A stretch of DNA of 64,000 bases from Maribacter sp. HTCC2170 (GCF_000153165.2 NC_014472.1:2538001-2602000); one strand, 5' to 3'; shown: positions 8,712-19,462, counted from the first letter of the stretch. Translations and numbers: made by a program. The notes: generated by a model from the sequence alone, not told the origin.

Positions 8712-9746
8712 ATGAAGTTAAGCGTTATCATTCCTTTATTTAATAAAGAAAAATATATTGAACGTTGCTTGAATAGTCTTCTTGCCCAAGATATCTCACC
8801 GATTGAATACGAAATAATAATTATTGATGATGGATCAAAGGATTCCGGCGCACAAATTGTCCAAGGATATGTTGAAAAACATCCTAACATTTGTTTGAAT
8901 AGCCAATCTAATCAAGGCCCAAGTATTGCACGTAACCGTTGTTTAGAAGTAGCTAAAGGTGATTATATTTATTTTCTCGATGCAGATGATTTGCTTACTG
9001 CAAATGTTTTAGGTTGTCTTTTGGAATTGTGCGAACAAAACAATCTTGAAATATTGCAATTCAATAGTAAAGAAATAGAAAATGAAGCATTAAGTGATTT
9101 ACCAGTTAATTCATCGGAAGAACCTCAACAATTAGCTTGTCCAGTAACGGACGGTATGTCATATATATCTGAAAATAATTTCAGAAATGAAGTCTGGAGA
9201 TATTTAATCAAGAGAAGTTTTTTATTGAATTCAGGAATTAAGTTTATAGATGATATGAGGGCCTATGAAGATTTGATTTTTACCACAAGTGTCTTTTTAA
9301 AATCGACTAGAATTTCTAGGGTTGAACTTGATGCACATAGGTATGTTAAGGTTGCTGGGTCGATTGTCACAAGTAAGAGTTATAAAAAGAACTTAGTATT
9401 CATTAATAATCAGGAGAAAGCGGTTGAAGAACTTAAAGGATTGATTGAAAACCTCAATAATTCGCATAAAAAACACCTTGATGTCGTAAAAAAATTGAAA
9501 GCTAAACAGCAGGCAGTTGTTTTTGCTTTATTGATTCGGGTCATTAAATATCGACTTCTAAATCATGAGGATCTAAGTTTGATATTAGATAAAATGAATA
9601 AGTTAGGAGGCTACCCCATAGATAGAAAGATTGGGGCAATGGGTGATGGTGGTCTAATTTTTAACAGAATTATTGTACCACTTTTTAATACTAAGAATTT
9701 GCTTTTACTAGGAACAGGTATTTTGAGGCTTATTCCACGTAGTTAG
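8712..9746 (+). CDS. Glycosyltransferase family 2
   Basis: 344 residues. The GT-A start is clear: LSVIIPLFNKEKYIERCL, EIIIIDDGSKDSG, then DYIYFLDADDLL with the DxD-like metal site near residue 90. MRAYEDLIFTTSVFL supplies the second acidic motif (ED) typical of GT2 enzymes that build polysaccharides. The last ~100 residues are basic and amphipathic, suggesting membrane association. It is separated by 280 bp and a terminator from the SDR operon and followed after 85 bp by another glycosyltransferase-like gene. Donor and acceptor are unknown. Confidence 0.88.
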   Translation: MKLSVIIPLFNKEKYIERCLNSLLAQDISPIEYEIIIIDDGSKDSGAQIVQGYVEKHPNICLNSQSNQGPSIARNRCLEVAKGDYIYFLDADDLLTANVLGCLLELCEQNNLEILQFNSKEIENEALSDLPVNSSEEPQQLACPVTDGMSYISENNFRNEVWRYLIKRSFLLNSGIKFIDDMRAYEDLIFTTSVFLKSTRISRVELDAHRYVKVAGSIVTSKSYKKNLVFINNQEKAVEELKGLIENLNNSHKKHLDVVKKLKAKQQAVVFALLIRVIKYRLLNHEDLSLILDKMNKLGGYPIDRKIGAMGDGGLIFNRIIVPLFNTKNLLLLGTGILRLIPRS

Positions 9747-9831
9747 AATAATATTATAGGAGAATGTAAAAACAGCTAGTTTTTAAGTAACAGTGTTTCT
9801 TCATCTCATTACACAACTAAAATAGTTAAAC

Positions 9832-10629
9832 ATGATTGGTTTTCTTGTACCTGTAAAAAGCGAACAGCTTTCTTCTGATTGGCCTTTATTTAGCAAACTT
9901 GTAGATCGGAGTCTTAAATCCATAAACGGACAAAAAGATAGGGATTTTCAAATAATAGTGGCTTGTCATGAATTGCCCGTGAGTAAATTTGAACATCCTC
10001 AAGTTCATTATGTTCAAGTTGATTTTGATCCACCTAAAATTAAGAATAATGACTGGGAAGAGGATAGACAATTGAAAGAAGGGGATAAGGCAAGGAAAAT
10101 CTTGAGAGCCTTTGAATATGCAAATCAAAATTTTGAGATTGACTATTATATGGTTGTTGATTCTGATGACTGTATTCACAATGGCATAAGCAAATATGTG
10201 AATTCTAGAATTGCAAGTAATATACCTGGTTGGGTTATTGATAAGGGGTATTTCTACAGGGAAGGAGAAAAGATGGCATGGAAGATTAGAAGCAATTTTA
10301 ATGTTCGTTGTGGTACTTGTACAATTATAAGAAAAGATTTATTCAAGCAATTATTTTTAGAAGAGCCATACCTTTATTATTTTCATGAAAAAACAGAGTT
10401 TGATGATGGTGTTATTTTGAAACCTTTACCAATTGCAGGCGCTATTTATAGTATGGCCAATGGTGAAAACCATTTTATGTCACAGTCAAAAATGGTTAGT
10501 TTAGTAAACCAAACTAAATATTTTACGTTGGGGCATTTGAAAAGCGTCTTTTCAAAAATCACTAGATATAGACCAAGGTTTATTGGTAAACGCTTCAAAA
10601 GTACTTACAACTTTTATAATATAGAATGA
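9832..10629 (+). CDS. Putative glycosyltransferase, GT-A-like
   Basis: 265 residues beginning IGFLVPVKSE, with FQIIVACHELPV in place of the usual nucleotide-binding strand and MVVDSDDCIHNG as a DxDD metal motif near residue 110. RCGTCTIIRKDLF and FHEKTEFDDGVIL resemble the acceptor region of GT2/galactosyltransferase-like proteins. No membrane segment is obvious. The preceding gene is also a glycosyltransferase on the same strand, so both likely act on the same glycan. Assignment rests on motif order; the family is less typical than its neighbour. Confidence 0.65.
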   Translation: MIGFLVPVKSEQLSSDWPLFSKLVDRSLKSINGQKDRDFQIIVACHELPVSKFEHPQVHYVQVDFDPPKIKNNDWEEDRQLKEGDKARKILRAFEYANQNFEIDYYMVVDSDDCIHNGISKYVNSRIASNIPGWVIDKGYFYREGEKMAWKIRSNFNVRCGTCTIIRKDLFKQLFLEEPYLYYFHEKTEFDDGVILKPLPIAGAIYSMANGENHFMSQSKMVSLVNQTKYFTLGHLKSVFSKITRYRPRFIGKRFKSTYNFYNIE

Positions 10630-10638
10630 CTAATTCTG

Positions 10639-10660
10639 AATAGAAAGAATTCTATTTGCT
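10639..10660 (+). terminator. Weak AT-rich hairpin after the glycosyltransferase
   Basis: AATAGAA (10639-10645) pairs with TTCTATT (10650-10656) over a 4-base loop, followed by a short T run. The stem is only 7 bp and AT-rich. Confidence 0.3.
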
Positions 10661-10966
10661 TTTAACTACATTAGTAAGGGTCTGTCTATTTGTTAACGCT
10701 AGGATTTATTACCATGTAAACATCTTATGGATAAAGTTTTATACTATGAGATTTTAACTGATGAACAAGATTTGACATAATCTTTTTAAATCTTCCTTTA
10801 AAAATCGGAGATAAAAACTAACAGTTTATGTCCGCTCATGTTCTGGATCAAGAATTATATTCCAATAGTGTGGGTATTTGCAAAGTCATGTTCATTGTAA
10901 GAAATGAAAGTAGGTAAAAGTTAATATTCCCGAATTTATCTTCCCAATTTATCAAATTGTTGAGAT
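10661..10966. other. Intergenic region with no recognisable gene
   Basis: The AT-rich stretch after the polysaccharide genes contains no coding pattern, structured RNA or repeat that I recognise. Confidence 0.5.
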
Positions 10967-11000
10967 GTTTAACGAAAAATCAACTTGTTTAAACGAAAAA
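10967..11000 (+). promoter_or_regulatory. Pair of direct repeats upstream of the first giant gene
   Basis: GTTTAACGAAAAA (10967-10979) is repeated as GTTTAAACGAAAAA (10987-11000), offset by 20 bp, about two helical turns. It sits just upstream of a good promoter, a position suited to an activator. The regulator is unknown. Confidence 0.35.
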
Positions 11001-11014
11001 CATGTTGATATTTT

Positions 11015-11043
11015 TTTGGTAGTTCATCGATCAAGTATATTTG
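11015..11043 (+). promoter_or_regulatory. Promoter of the first giant secreted-protein gene
   Basis: TTTG (11015-11018) and TATATTTG (11036-11043) match the Bacteroidota -33 and -7 elements with a 17-bp spacer, predicting a start near 11050 and a ~45-nt leader. Confidence 0.6.
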
Positions 11044-11095
11044 TCTTTGCCCTACCCAACTTTAACACTAGTTAAAAATAAGTGTAATAAAGCTA

Positions 11096-14000
11096 TTGAA
11101 AATGAAAAGATTATTTATCAGATACTCAAGAGTGTATTTGTCTGCCGTATTGTGGGCAACATTATTATTTACAAACTTACATGCGCAGGTTAATTTTTCC
11201 CAGAGTGAACTGGATTTTAATGGTAATGGGTCTGTCGGTAATGGGGTAACATCTTTGATGTATGGACCTGATGGTCGATTATATGTTGCCGAATATCCAG
11301 GAACGATTAAGATCCTAACTATAAATAGGGTCGATGCCACTAATTATCAGGTAATTGCCGCTGAGGATTTAAATAGTGTTATATCTCTGGCCAACCATGA
11401 TGATGACGGAACTCCCTGTAGTGGTAGTATTCCAGATTGTGCCAAAAGAGAGACTACAGGATTAACGGTTGCTGGTACAGCATCCAATCCTATAATTTAT
11501 GTTACTTCCAGTGATTTTAGAATTGGATCAGGTTTAGGAGGAGGAAATGGTGATGTTGATCTAGATACTAATTCTGGAATTCTGACGAGGATTAGTTGGA
11601 ATGGAAGCTCTTGGGATGTTGTTGATTTGGTACGTGGCCTTCCACGCTCTGAAGAGAACCATGCTACCAATGGATTGGAGTTGGTTACGGTGAACGGAAT
11701 AGAGTATCTTATTGTAGCATCGGGTGGCAATACTAATGGTGGTGGGCCTTCAACCAATTTTGTTTACACCTGTGAATATGCCCTTTCAGGCGCTTTGATT
11801 TCAGTTGATTTGACGGCATTAAATGCCTTACCCATATTAAACGACAATGGCCGGGATTATATATATGACATCCCCACTTTGGATGACCCAACTAGAGCCA
11901 ATGTTAACGGTATAATTGATCCAGACTCACCTGGATATAATGGAATTGATATCAATGACCCTTTTGGAGGGAATGATGGGTTAAATCAAGCTATGGTTGT
12001 GCCAGGAAGCCCAATTCAGATATTTTCACCAGGCTATCGCAATGCTTATGATTTGGTTATTACTGAAAGTGGGGCGGTATATGCTACTGACAATGGGGCT
12101 AATCAAGGTTGGGGAGGTTTTCCAGTAAATGAGGGAGGAGGCACCGTTACCAATGCCTACGATTCTACTGAACCAGGAAGTAGCTCACCCGCTGCCGATG
12201 GCGAATATATAAACAATGAGGATCATCTACAATTAATCACCACGGACATTCAGACCTATTCTTTCGGAAGCCTTTACGGAGGTCATCCAAATCCTATTAG
12301 GGCAAATCCCAATGGTGCAGGATTATTTACAGCACCCGCTTCGAATGGTACTACTGGTGCCGTCTTCAGGACCTTGATATATGACCCTGACGGTTCACAA
12401 GGTCCCGGGTACACTACTGATCCAAATATAGCTCTTCCGGCAAATTGGCCTCCGGTATCAACCGCTAATCCTGTAGAGGGTGATTTTAGAGGTCCTGGTT
12501 TAGCTAATCCTGAAGGACCTGTCGATAACGAAGTTACTATTTGGGGTACAAATACAAATGGAATTGATGAATATACGGCATCCAATTTTGGAAATGCCAT
12601 GCAAGGTGATCTAATTGCAGGTGTTAACAGTGGTGTTCTTAGAAGGGCGGAATTAAATCCAGATGGTAGTTTAGAAACCTTAACTGACACTTTCGCTTCA
12701 GGATTAGGGGGTAATGCCCTGGGAATTACCTGTAATAGTGACACCGATCCATTTCCAGGAAGTATTTGGGCCGGAACATTGAACGGTAAAATTATCGTTC
12801 TAGAACCTAGTGATTTGATTAATTGTATAAATCCAGGTGAGCCAGGATACGACGCGAATGCTGATTATGATAGTGATGGTTATACGAATCAAGATGAAGA
12901 GGATAATGGTACGGACCCATGTAATGGTGGATCACAACCCGCAGATTTTGATAAGTCGGCAGGGGGAACATTAATTTCGGATCTAAATGATACCGATGAT
13001 GATGATGATGGAATTTTGGATCAAGACGATCCTTTTCAATTAGGTAACCCAAATAGTTCAGGTAGTGATGCTTTTGCAGTACCAATTCAGAATGGGCTAT
13101 TTAACGATCAGCAGGGATTAGGTGGTATTTTTGGATTAGGCTTGACCGGTCTTATGAACAATGGGGATGCGAATCCAAATTGGATGGACTGGTTAGATGA
13201 TATTGGCCAAGGTCCAAATCCTGATGATGTGTTGGGTGGTGCACCGGGTTTAATGACTTCTCACATGACCTCTGGGACCGCTAATGGTTCCTCTAACACC
13301 CAAGAAAAGGGATATCAATATGGTGTTGAAGTTGATAATTCAACAGGAAGTTTTACGGTTTCCGGAAATCTATTGAATTTTTCAGACCCCAATCAACTCT
13401 ATGGTAATAGTGCTGCGATAGGTGGGGAGCTAGGGTTATTTATTGGTGATGGAACACAAAGTAATTTTATAAAATTTGTTCTAACAACCGCAGGGTTAAC
13501 AGCTCTTCAGGAAATCGGGGATGTGCCTCAGACTCCTATTAATGTACCTATTGCTATTCCAAATAGACCACAGAATTCAGTAGTATTTTATTTCATTGTT
13601 GATCCATCAACGGGCATTGTTGAACTTGAGTATTCCTTAGATTTAGGGGTAAGAACTTCAATGGGTGCAACATTAACAGCACAAGGTAGCATTCTTGATG
13701 CCATTCAGCAATCCAACCAGGATTTGGCCGTCGGTTTTATTGGAACATCAAATACTACAGCGGTTGAGCTTGAGGGTACTTGGGATTTCTTAAATGTAAT
13801 TGGAAGTACTCCGACAGTTTCTCAAAATATTCCGGATATCTATAGATTGATTAATACGGCAGACGAAGATATAGAGTTAGATAATTTTTTTGACGATGAT
13901 TATGGCACGACAAATTTAACATATACTATAGAGTCTAATACTAATAATGCTGTCGGGGCGGTAATAAATGGAAGTATATTGACATTATCTTACCCTGGAA

Positions 14001-17000
14001 CACCTAATGTAACAACTATTACAATTAGAGCGACCGACAATGATTTGAATTTTGTTGAACAGTCATTTTTAGTAACGGTTACCGATACTCCTGTTGCACT
14101 ATATCGTATAAATACCGGGGGCCCACAAATTGCTGCTATAGATAGTGGTATTGATTGGGAAGAAGATACGCCAGGTAATAACTCGCAGTATCTGGTGACA
14201 CCTGGGGGGAATCAAGCTTTTTCTTTCGGTATGAATGGGTATACTTCAGAAGTAAATCAGAGTACAACCCCAATATCAGTTTTTGATACTGAGAGAGCAG
14301 ATAATATTCCTGGGGTTCCGAATATGTCTTATAGTTTTCCTGTAGCCTCACAAGGTAATTATGAGGTTCGCTTATATTTAGGTAATGGGTGGAGCGGTAC
14401 GTCTAGTGCCGATCAGCGAATCTTTGATGTGGAAATTGAAGGGGTTGTTTATCCATTGTTGAACGATATAGATTTGTCAGGGACATACGGGCATCAAATA
14501 GGAACAGCGATAAGTCATATAATGCAAGTGGCAGATGGGTCTATAGATATATCCTTTGTTCACGGATTACTGGAAAATCCAATAGTTAATGCAATAGAAA
14601 TTCTTCATGCTCCTGATACGGAAACCCCTATATATGTTAATAATATAGATGATCAAACCAGTTTTACGGGGGCTGCGATAAGTTCACTTGGTGTAGAAGT
14701 GACTGGTGGTGATGGAAATCTTAATTATAGTGCTACAGGGTTACCTAATGGTATATCAATTGAGCCAACAAATGGACATATTAGTGGAACAATAGATGTG
14801 AACGCTGACGCAAATAGCCCTTATAATGTAAACGTTACAGTTGATGATAGTGATGGGCTTACAAGTGATGCCGTGACCATTAGTTTTAATTGGATTGTTA
14901 ATGCTGCATCGGCTTTCAGAATCAATGTCAGTGGTGATGAATTAGAAACTGTTGACAATGATCCAAAATGGCAATTTAATAATGTGGATGGTTCTTATGT
15001 GTCCTCCATATATTCTGTTAATACTGGTGTGTCACTTGATTCTGGCTTAGAATACTCAAATAGGGATAATTCAATTCCGGCATATATTAATGAAGCAACC
15101 TTTAATGGGATTTTCGAACGTGAGCGATATGATGCTTCCGCTCTCCCTGAGATGATATATACACTTCCACTCGATAATGGGGACTATATGGTCAATATTT
15201 ATTTGGGGAACAGTTATGAGCCAGCAAATCAGATAGGAGATAGGGTTTTTGATATTTTGATCGAGGACAATATTGTCAAAGATGATTTAGATGTTATAGA
15301 TGAATTCGGGCATTTAGTAGCGGGAATGTTATCTTTTCCTGTAACCTTGACTGATGGCAATATGAATATTGAATTTGCCCATGGTGTTGCAGAAAATCCC
15401 ATATTGAATGCAATAGAGGTTTTTGAGGTTGATAGTGCTAATCCTACACTTATTTTAGATTCAGTAACAGCTCAAACAAGTGATATTAATGAAGCTGTTA
15501 GTGTACCACTAAGTGCCTCTGGGGGAGATCCTGTGGAGAGTATGTTGTATTATATCTCAGGACAGCCCCAAGGCTTAACCATTAATGAAACAAGTGGGTT
15601 GATTGCAGGTACAATAGATCAGTCTTCATCTTCTGGTGGTCCTTTGGGAGATGGGGTTCATGAAGTGGTTGTAACGGTGAAAAAACCAAGATCCGCTCCG
15701 GACAGTAAGGTGTTTACATGGTCTGTTGCTTCTTCATGGATAGATAAAGACGAGGATGAAACTTATACGGCTAGGCATGAGAATTCCTTTGTACAAGCTG
15801 GAAACCAGTTTTATTTAATGGGCGGTCGTGAAAATGCCAAGACAATTGACATTTATGATTATACTTCTGATACCTGGACTTCTCTAGTTGATTCAGCTCC
15901 TTTCGAATTCAATCATTTTCAGGCAGTGGAATATCAAGGCTTTATTTGGGTAATTGGGGCGTTTAAAGACAATAATTACCCTATTGAAGCACCTGCAGAA
16001 AACGTTTGGGCTTTTAATCCGGCAAATGAGGAATGGATTGAAGGACCACAAATTCCTATTTCGAGACGAAGAGGGTCAGCGGGATTGGTAGTTTATAATG
16101 ATAAGTTCTATATTATTGCGGGAAATAATGATGGACATGATGGCGGGTATTTAGCTTTATTTGATGAATATGATCCTGCTACTGGCGTTTGGACAGCTTT
16201 AGATGATGCCCCAAGGGCCAGAGACCATTTTGCGGCGGTAGTTATAGGTGATAAATTGTATGTTTCTGGTGGTCGTTTATCTGGTGGACCTGGAGGAACA
16301 TTTGGACCTACCATTCCCGAAGTGGATGTATATGATTTTTCAGGAAGTTCATGGAGTACACTTCCATCTGGACAGAATATTCCAACTCCGAGAGGTGGTG
16401 CATCGGCTGTAAGTTTTAATGATAAGTTGATTGTAATAGGAGGTGAAACCGAAGTGGCCGGACCATCCTTGACAACTACTGAAGAATATAACCCAAATAC
16501 TCAAACTTGGCAAACACTGGCAGGATTGAATAATCCGCGGCATGGTACGCAGGCTATTGTATCTGGTCAAGGAATCTTTATTCTGGGTGGGTCGCCTGCT
16601 CAAGGAGGTGGCAATCAAAAGAATATGGAATATTTTGGGGTTGATTCCCCCATAGGAACACCAAGTGTAGAAAGTGTAATAAATGCACTGGGAGGCGTTC
16701 TAATTGCTGATGGATCCTCTGAGGATATTGATTTGAACATAGAAGCAGGGAACGTTGGGGTAATTGTCACATCAATGGTGCTTTCCGGTCCTAATGCGGC
16801 AGATTTCAATATTTTATCTGGTGAGTTATCCAACCAATTACTAAAACCTAACTCTACACATACAATTACTGTAGAACTAACAGGGAGTGGTGCTGATAGA
16901 AATGCAATTCTTACGGTTAATTATGGTAACAATGGTTCGCTGGATATTGCTTTATCCAATTCAAATATAGCGCCTTTAATTACAAATCCAGGAACACAAA

Positions 17001-19462
17001 ATAATAATGAAGGTGATAGTGTTACACTACCAATAATTGCCTCAGATGCAAGTATTAACCTTACCTATATGGCTACAGGACTTCCTCCTACATTAACAAT
17101 TGATAATAATACTGGTGTAATTTCAGGTACTGTAAGTGCTGGTGGTGGTTCAGAATTTCTAGAAAATAATGGACTGGTTATTATTGAAATGGAAAGCCTA
17201 ACATATGATACCAATTGGACTGAAGAGAGTATTGAAAGTGGTTTTACTGGAAGTGGATATCTGAATAATCATACGGATAGTTTCCTTACCCCAGGTACTG
17301 GAACAATAACAGCTGAAATAAATATTTCTGCACCTGGGACATATCGGGTACAATGGCATAATAAAATAGGAATCATTGCACCTTCTAGTCCAACTACAGA
17401 GCATAATGATGCTTGGTTAAGGTTTCCCGATGCCAGCGAGTTTTATGGAGGATATACGTCTACAACAGGTTTGATTTACCCTGTGGGGAGTGGTCAATCT
17501 CCAGTAGGTAATGGACCCGGTGCAGACAACTGGTTTAAGGTCTATACAAACACGATTGCTTGGAATTGGTCATCTTTGACTAGTGACAACGACGCGCATA
17601 ACGTTTACGTTACGTTCGATACCGCTGGGGTTTATACAATGGAAATATCTTCAAGATCAAATGGTCATTTTATTGACAGGGTTGCATTACACAATGTAGA
17701 TCAAAACTATACGCAAGCACAGCTGCTTGCTGCTCCTGAATCTTCGACTGGAGGTGGGGGTGGGGCTTCTGAAAATAGCCCTTACACAGTTGAAGTCACA
17801 GTTACAGATGATATGGCTCCGGCCTTGTCATCTTCTGAGCAATTTATTTGGAATATAGGGCAGATAGGTGATATCGCCCCAACTGCTGTAGCTAGTGCTA
17901 CTCCATTGACCGGTCCTACACCTTTGGAGGTTACCTTTACCGGTAGTAATTCCACAGATGATATTGCGGTAACGGGCTATTTATGGGATTTTAAAGATGG
18001 TTCACCCACTGTATCAATTGCTGATCCAATGCATACTTTTACAACAGCCGGAATTTATGATGTTGAATTAACTGTTTCAGACGGAGCTGGACTCACAAAC
18101 TCAACTACTGTTCAAATTAATGTAAGTGTAGGTAATGAGGCACCTATTGCCGTTGCAAGTGCAACTCCATTTACTGGTTCAGCACCGCTTGAAGTTAACT
18201 TTACTGGCAGTAATTCTACAGATGATGTTGCGGTTACTGGTTATTTATGGGATTTCAAAGATGGATCCCCTACTGTGACACTTTCCGACCCAGAACATAC
18301 GTTTACAACTGAAGGAATCTATGATGTTGAATTAACTGTTTCAGATGGAGCCGGGCTCACGAACACAACTACTGTTCAAATTAATGTAAGTGTTGGCAAT
18401 GAGGCTCCTATCGCCGTTGCTAGTGCTACACCATTAAGTGGAGATGCTCCCTTAGAAGTTAGTTTTACAGGTAGTAATTCTACAGATGATGTTGCCGTTA
18501 CTGGTTATTCATGGGATTTTAAAGATGGATCCCCTATTGTAACACTCACAGATCCTACACATACTTTTAATACTGAAGGAGAGTATGTTGTAGAACTTAC
18601 CGTAGAAGATGTAGATGGTCTTACAAATATGACAACAATAACAATTACAGTTAGTCTAAGTCAAAATGAAGCTCCAGTTGCCGTAGCAACTGCAAGCCCT
18701 ACAGCAGGGACAGTCGATTTAGCAGTAATTTTTAACGGTTCAGGATCTACAGATGACCAGGGCATAGTAGGCTATTTGTGGGACTTCAAAGATGGATTTA
18801 CTTCTGATCAGGAAAACCCGACTCATTTATTTGAGACAACAGGCGTTTTTGATGTAGATTTTACTGTCACAGATGCCCAAGGATTATCCGATACAGACAC
18901 AGTGACTATAACTGTCAACGAAATAAATGGCAATATGCCGCCGGTTGCAGCAGTTTCTGCAACTCCTGAAAATGGTAATATACCATTAGAAGTAACTTTT
19001 ACTGGTGATGATTCAACCGATGATCTTGCCGTAGTAAGTTATCTTTGGGATTTTGCAGATGGTATTACCTCAAACGAAGCAAATCCAATTCATATCTTCG
19101 ATAAAGCCGGCACATATAACGTTACATTAACAGTTACTGATGGGGAAGGATTAACGGATGTTGAAACAATAAGTATTATTGTGGTTTCTGAAAATGTAGA
19201 TACAACAGGTAGAGTCTATCCAAATCCTGCTAGTGATGTGGCAAAAATTCCAATTAGTTATCTACCAACTGACAAAGTTGTAATAAACCTTTCACTATAT
19301 GATTCAACAGGTAGGCATTTACAATCATTTACTCCTTCAGAAATATTTACAAATGAGGAATATGAAATTCCAGTACATATTCTAAGGAATGGAATCTATC
19401 ACATTAGAATTGAATTTAGTAATGCTGACCCAATAATACTTGGTTTGATTGTTAAAAAGTAA
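11096..19462 (+). CDS. Giant T9SS-secreted multidomain protein: propeller, malectin, kelch, PKD
   Basis: 2788 residues. In order: signal peptide (1-30, ending LHAQ); a glucose/sorbosone-dehydrogenase-like propeller (to ~575); Asp-rich Ca-binding repeats (~589-645, DYDSDGYTNQDE and DDDDDGILDQDD); an unassigned beta-rich module (~650-910); a cadherin/Ig-like domain; malectin 1 (~1001-1171); putative Ig; malectin 2 (~1272-1444); putative Ig; six kelch motifs (~1546-1849); an ASH-like domain; an Ig-like domain split by a carbohydrate-binding-type module (~2017-2225); five PKD domains (~2262-2700); and a T9SS type A sorting domain starting VYPNPASDV. The sorting domain predicts outer-membrane secretion and surface attachment or release. 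Many sugar-binding modules suggest polysaccharide binding or oxidation. It sits beside a paralogue (19704 onward) and downstream of glycan genes. Catalytic activity is not proven. Confidence 0.88.
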   Translation: MKMKRLFIRYSRVYLSAVLWATLLFTNLHAQVNFSQSELDFNGNGSVGNGVTSLMYGPDGRLYVAEYPGTIKILTINRVDATNYQVIAAEDLNSVISLANHDDDGTPCSGSIPDCAKRETTGLTVAGTASNPIIYVTSSDFRIGSGLGGGNGDVDLDTNSGILTRISWNGSSWDVVDLVRGLPRSEENHATNGLELVTVNGIEYLIVASGGNTNGGGPSTNFVYTCEYALSGALISVDLTALNALPILNDNGRDYIYDIPTLDDPTRANVNGIIDPDSPGYNGIDINDPFGGNDGLNQAMVVPGSPIQIFSPGYRNAYDLVITESGAVYATDNGANQGWGGFPVNEGGGTVTNAYDSTEPGSSSPAADGEYINNEDHLQLITTDIQTYSFGSLYGGHPNPIRANPNGAGLFTAPASNGTTGAVFRTLIYDPDGSQGPGYTTDPNIALPANWPPVSTANPVEGDFRGPGLANPEGPVDNEVTIWGTNTNGIDEYTASNFGNAMQGDLIAGVNSGVLRRAELNPDGSLETLTDTFASGLGGNALGITCNSDTDPFPGSIWAGTLNGKIIVLEPSDLINCINPGEPGYDANADYDSDGYTNQDEEDNGTDPCNGGSQPADFDKSAGGTLISDLNDTDDDDDGILDQDDPFQLGNPNSSGSDAFAVPIQNGLFNDQQGLGGIFGLGLTGLMNNGDANPNWMDWLDDIGQGPNPDDVLGGAPGLMTSHMTSGTANGSSNTQEKGYQYGVEVDNSTGSFTVSGNLLNFSDPNQLYGNSAAIGGELGLFIGDGTQSNFIKFVLTTAGLTALQEIGDVPQTPINVPIAIPNRPQNSVVFYFIVDPSTGIVELEYSLDLGVRTSMGATLTAQGSILDAIQQSNQDLAVGFIGTSNTTAVELEGTWDFLNVIGSTPTVSQNIPDIYRLINTADEDIELDNFFDDDYGTTNLTYTIESNTNNAVGAVINGSILTLSYPGTPNVTTITIRATDNDLNFVEQSFLVTVTDTPVALYRINTGGPQIAAIDSGIDWEEDTPGNNSQYLVTPGGNQAFSFGMNGYTSEVNQSTTPISVFDTERADNIPGVPNMSYSFPVASQGNYEVRLYLGNGWSGTSSADQRIFDVEIEGVVYPLLNDIDLSGTYGHQIGTAISHIMQVADGSIDISFVHGLLENPIVNAIEILHAPDTETPIYVNNIDDQTSFTGAAISSLGVEVTGGDGNLNYSATGLPNGISIEPTNGHISGTIDVNADANSPYNVNVTVDDSDGLTSDAVTISFNWIVNAASAFRINVSGDELETVDNDPKWQFNNVDGSYVSSIYSVNTGVSLDSGLEYSNRDNSIPAYINEATFNGIFERERYDASALPEMIYTLPLDNGDYMVNIYLGNSYEPANQIGDRVFDILIEDNIVKDDLDVIDEFGHLVAGMLSFPVTLTDGNMNIEFAHGVAENPILNAIEVFEVDSANPTLILDSVTAQTSDINEAVSVPLSASGGDPVESMLYYISGQPQGLTINETSGLIAGTIDQSSSSGGPLGDGVHEVVVTVKKPRSAPDSKVFTWSVASSWIDKDEDETYTARHENSFVQAGNQFYLMGGRENAKTIDIYDYTSDTWTSLVDSAPFEFNHFQAVEYQGFIWVIGAFKDNNYPIEAPAENVWAFNPANEEWIEGPQIPISRRRGSAGLVVYNDKFYIIAGNNDGHDGGYLALFDEYDPATGVWTALDDAPRARDHFAAVVIGDKLYVSGGRLSGGPGGTFGPTIPEVDVYDFSGSSWSTLPSGQNIPTPRGGASAVSFNDKLIVIGGETEVAGPSLTTTEEYNPNTQTWQTLAGLNNPRHGTQAIVSGQGIFILGGSPAQGGGNQKNMEYFGVDSPIGTPSVESVINALGGVLIADGSSEDIDLNIEAGNVGVIVTSMVLSGPNAADFNILSGELSNQLLKPNSTHTITVELTGSGADRNAILTVNYGNNGSLDIALSNSNIAPLITNPGTQNNNEGDSVTLPIIASDASINLTYMATGLPPTLTIDNNTGVISGTVSAGGGSEFLENNGLVIIEMESLTYDTNWTEESIESGFTGSGYLNNHTDSFLTPGTGTITAEINISAPGTYRVQWHNKIGIIAPSSPTTEHNDAWLRFPDASEFYGGYTSTTGLIYPVGSGQSPVGNGPGADNWFKVYTNTIAWNWSSLTSDNDAHNVYVTFDTAGVYTMEISSRSNGHFIDRVALHNVDQNYTQAQLLAAPESSTGGGGGASENSPYTVEVTVTDDMAPALSSSEQFIWNIGQIGDIAPTAVASATPLTGPTPLEVTFTGSNSTDDIAVTGYLWDFKDGSPTVSIADPMHTFTTAGIYDVELTVSDGAGLTNSTTVQINVSVGNEAPIAVASATPFTGSAPLEVNFTGSNSTDDVAVTGYLWDFKDGSPTVTLSDPEHTFTTEGIYDVELTVSDGAGLTNTTTVQINVSVGNEAPIAVASATPLSGDAPLEVSFTGSNSTDDVAVTGYSWDFKDGSPIVTLTDPTHTFNTEGEYVVELTVEDVDGLTNMTTITITVSLSQNEAPVAVATASPTAGTVDLAVIFNGSGSTDDQGIVGYLWDFKDGFTSDQENPTHLFETTGVFDVDFTVTDAQGLSDTDTVTITVNEINGNMPPVAAVSATPENGNIPLEVTFTGDDSTDDLAVVSYLWDFADGITSNEANPIHIFDKAGTYNVTLTVTDGEGLTDVETISIIVVSENVDTTGRVYPNPASDVAKIPISYLPTDKVVINLSLYDSTGRHLQSFTPSEIFTNEEYEIPVHILRNGIYHIRIEFSNADPIILGLIVKK
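17878..19190 (+). repeat. Five tandem PKD-domain coding repeats
   Basis: Five ~86-codon units begin near 17878, 18139, 18400, 18671 and 18937. Each has a PxAVASATP-like start, a STDD motif, WDFKDG or WDFADG, and a Tyr/Phe-x-V-x-LTV ending. Units 1-3 are most alike and 4-5 more diverged, indicating older, ongoing duplication. Confidence 0.85.

Noticed and set aside
12819-13085. His/Tyr-rich 88-codon antisense frame
   Set aside because: Antisense of Asp-codon-rich Ca-binding repeats necessarily reads as His-rich sequence.
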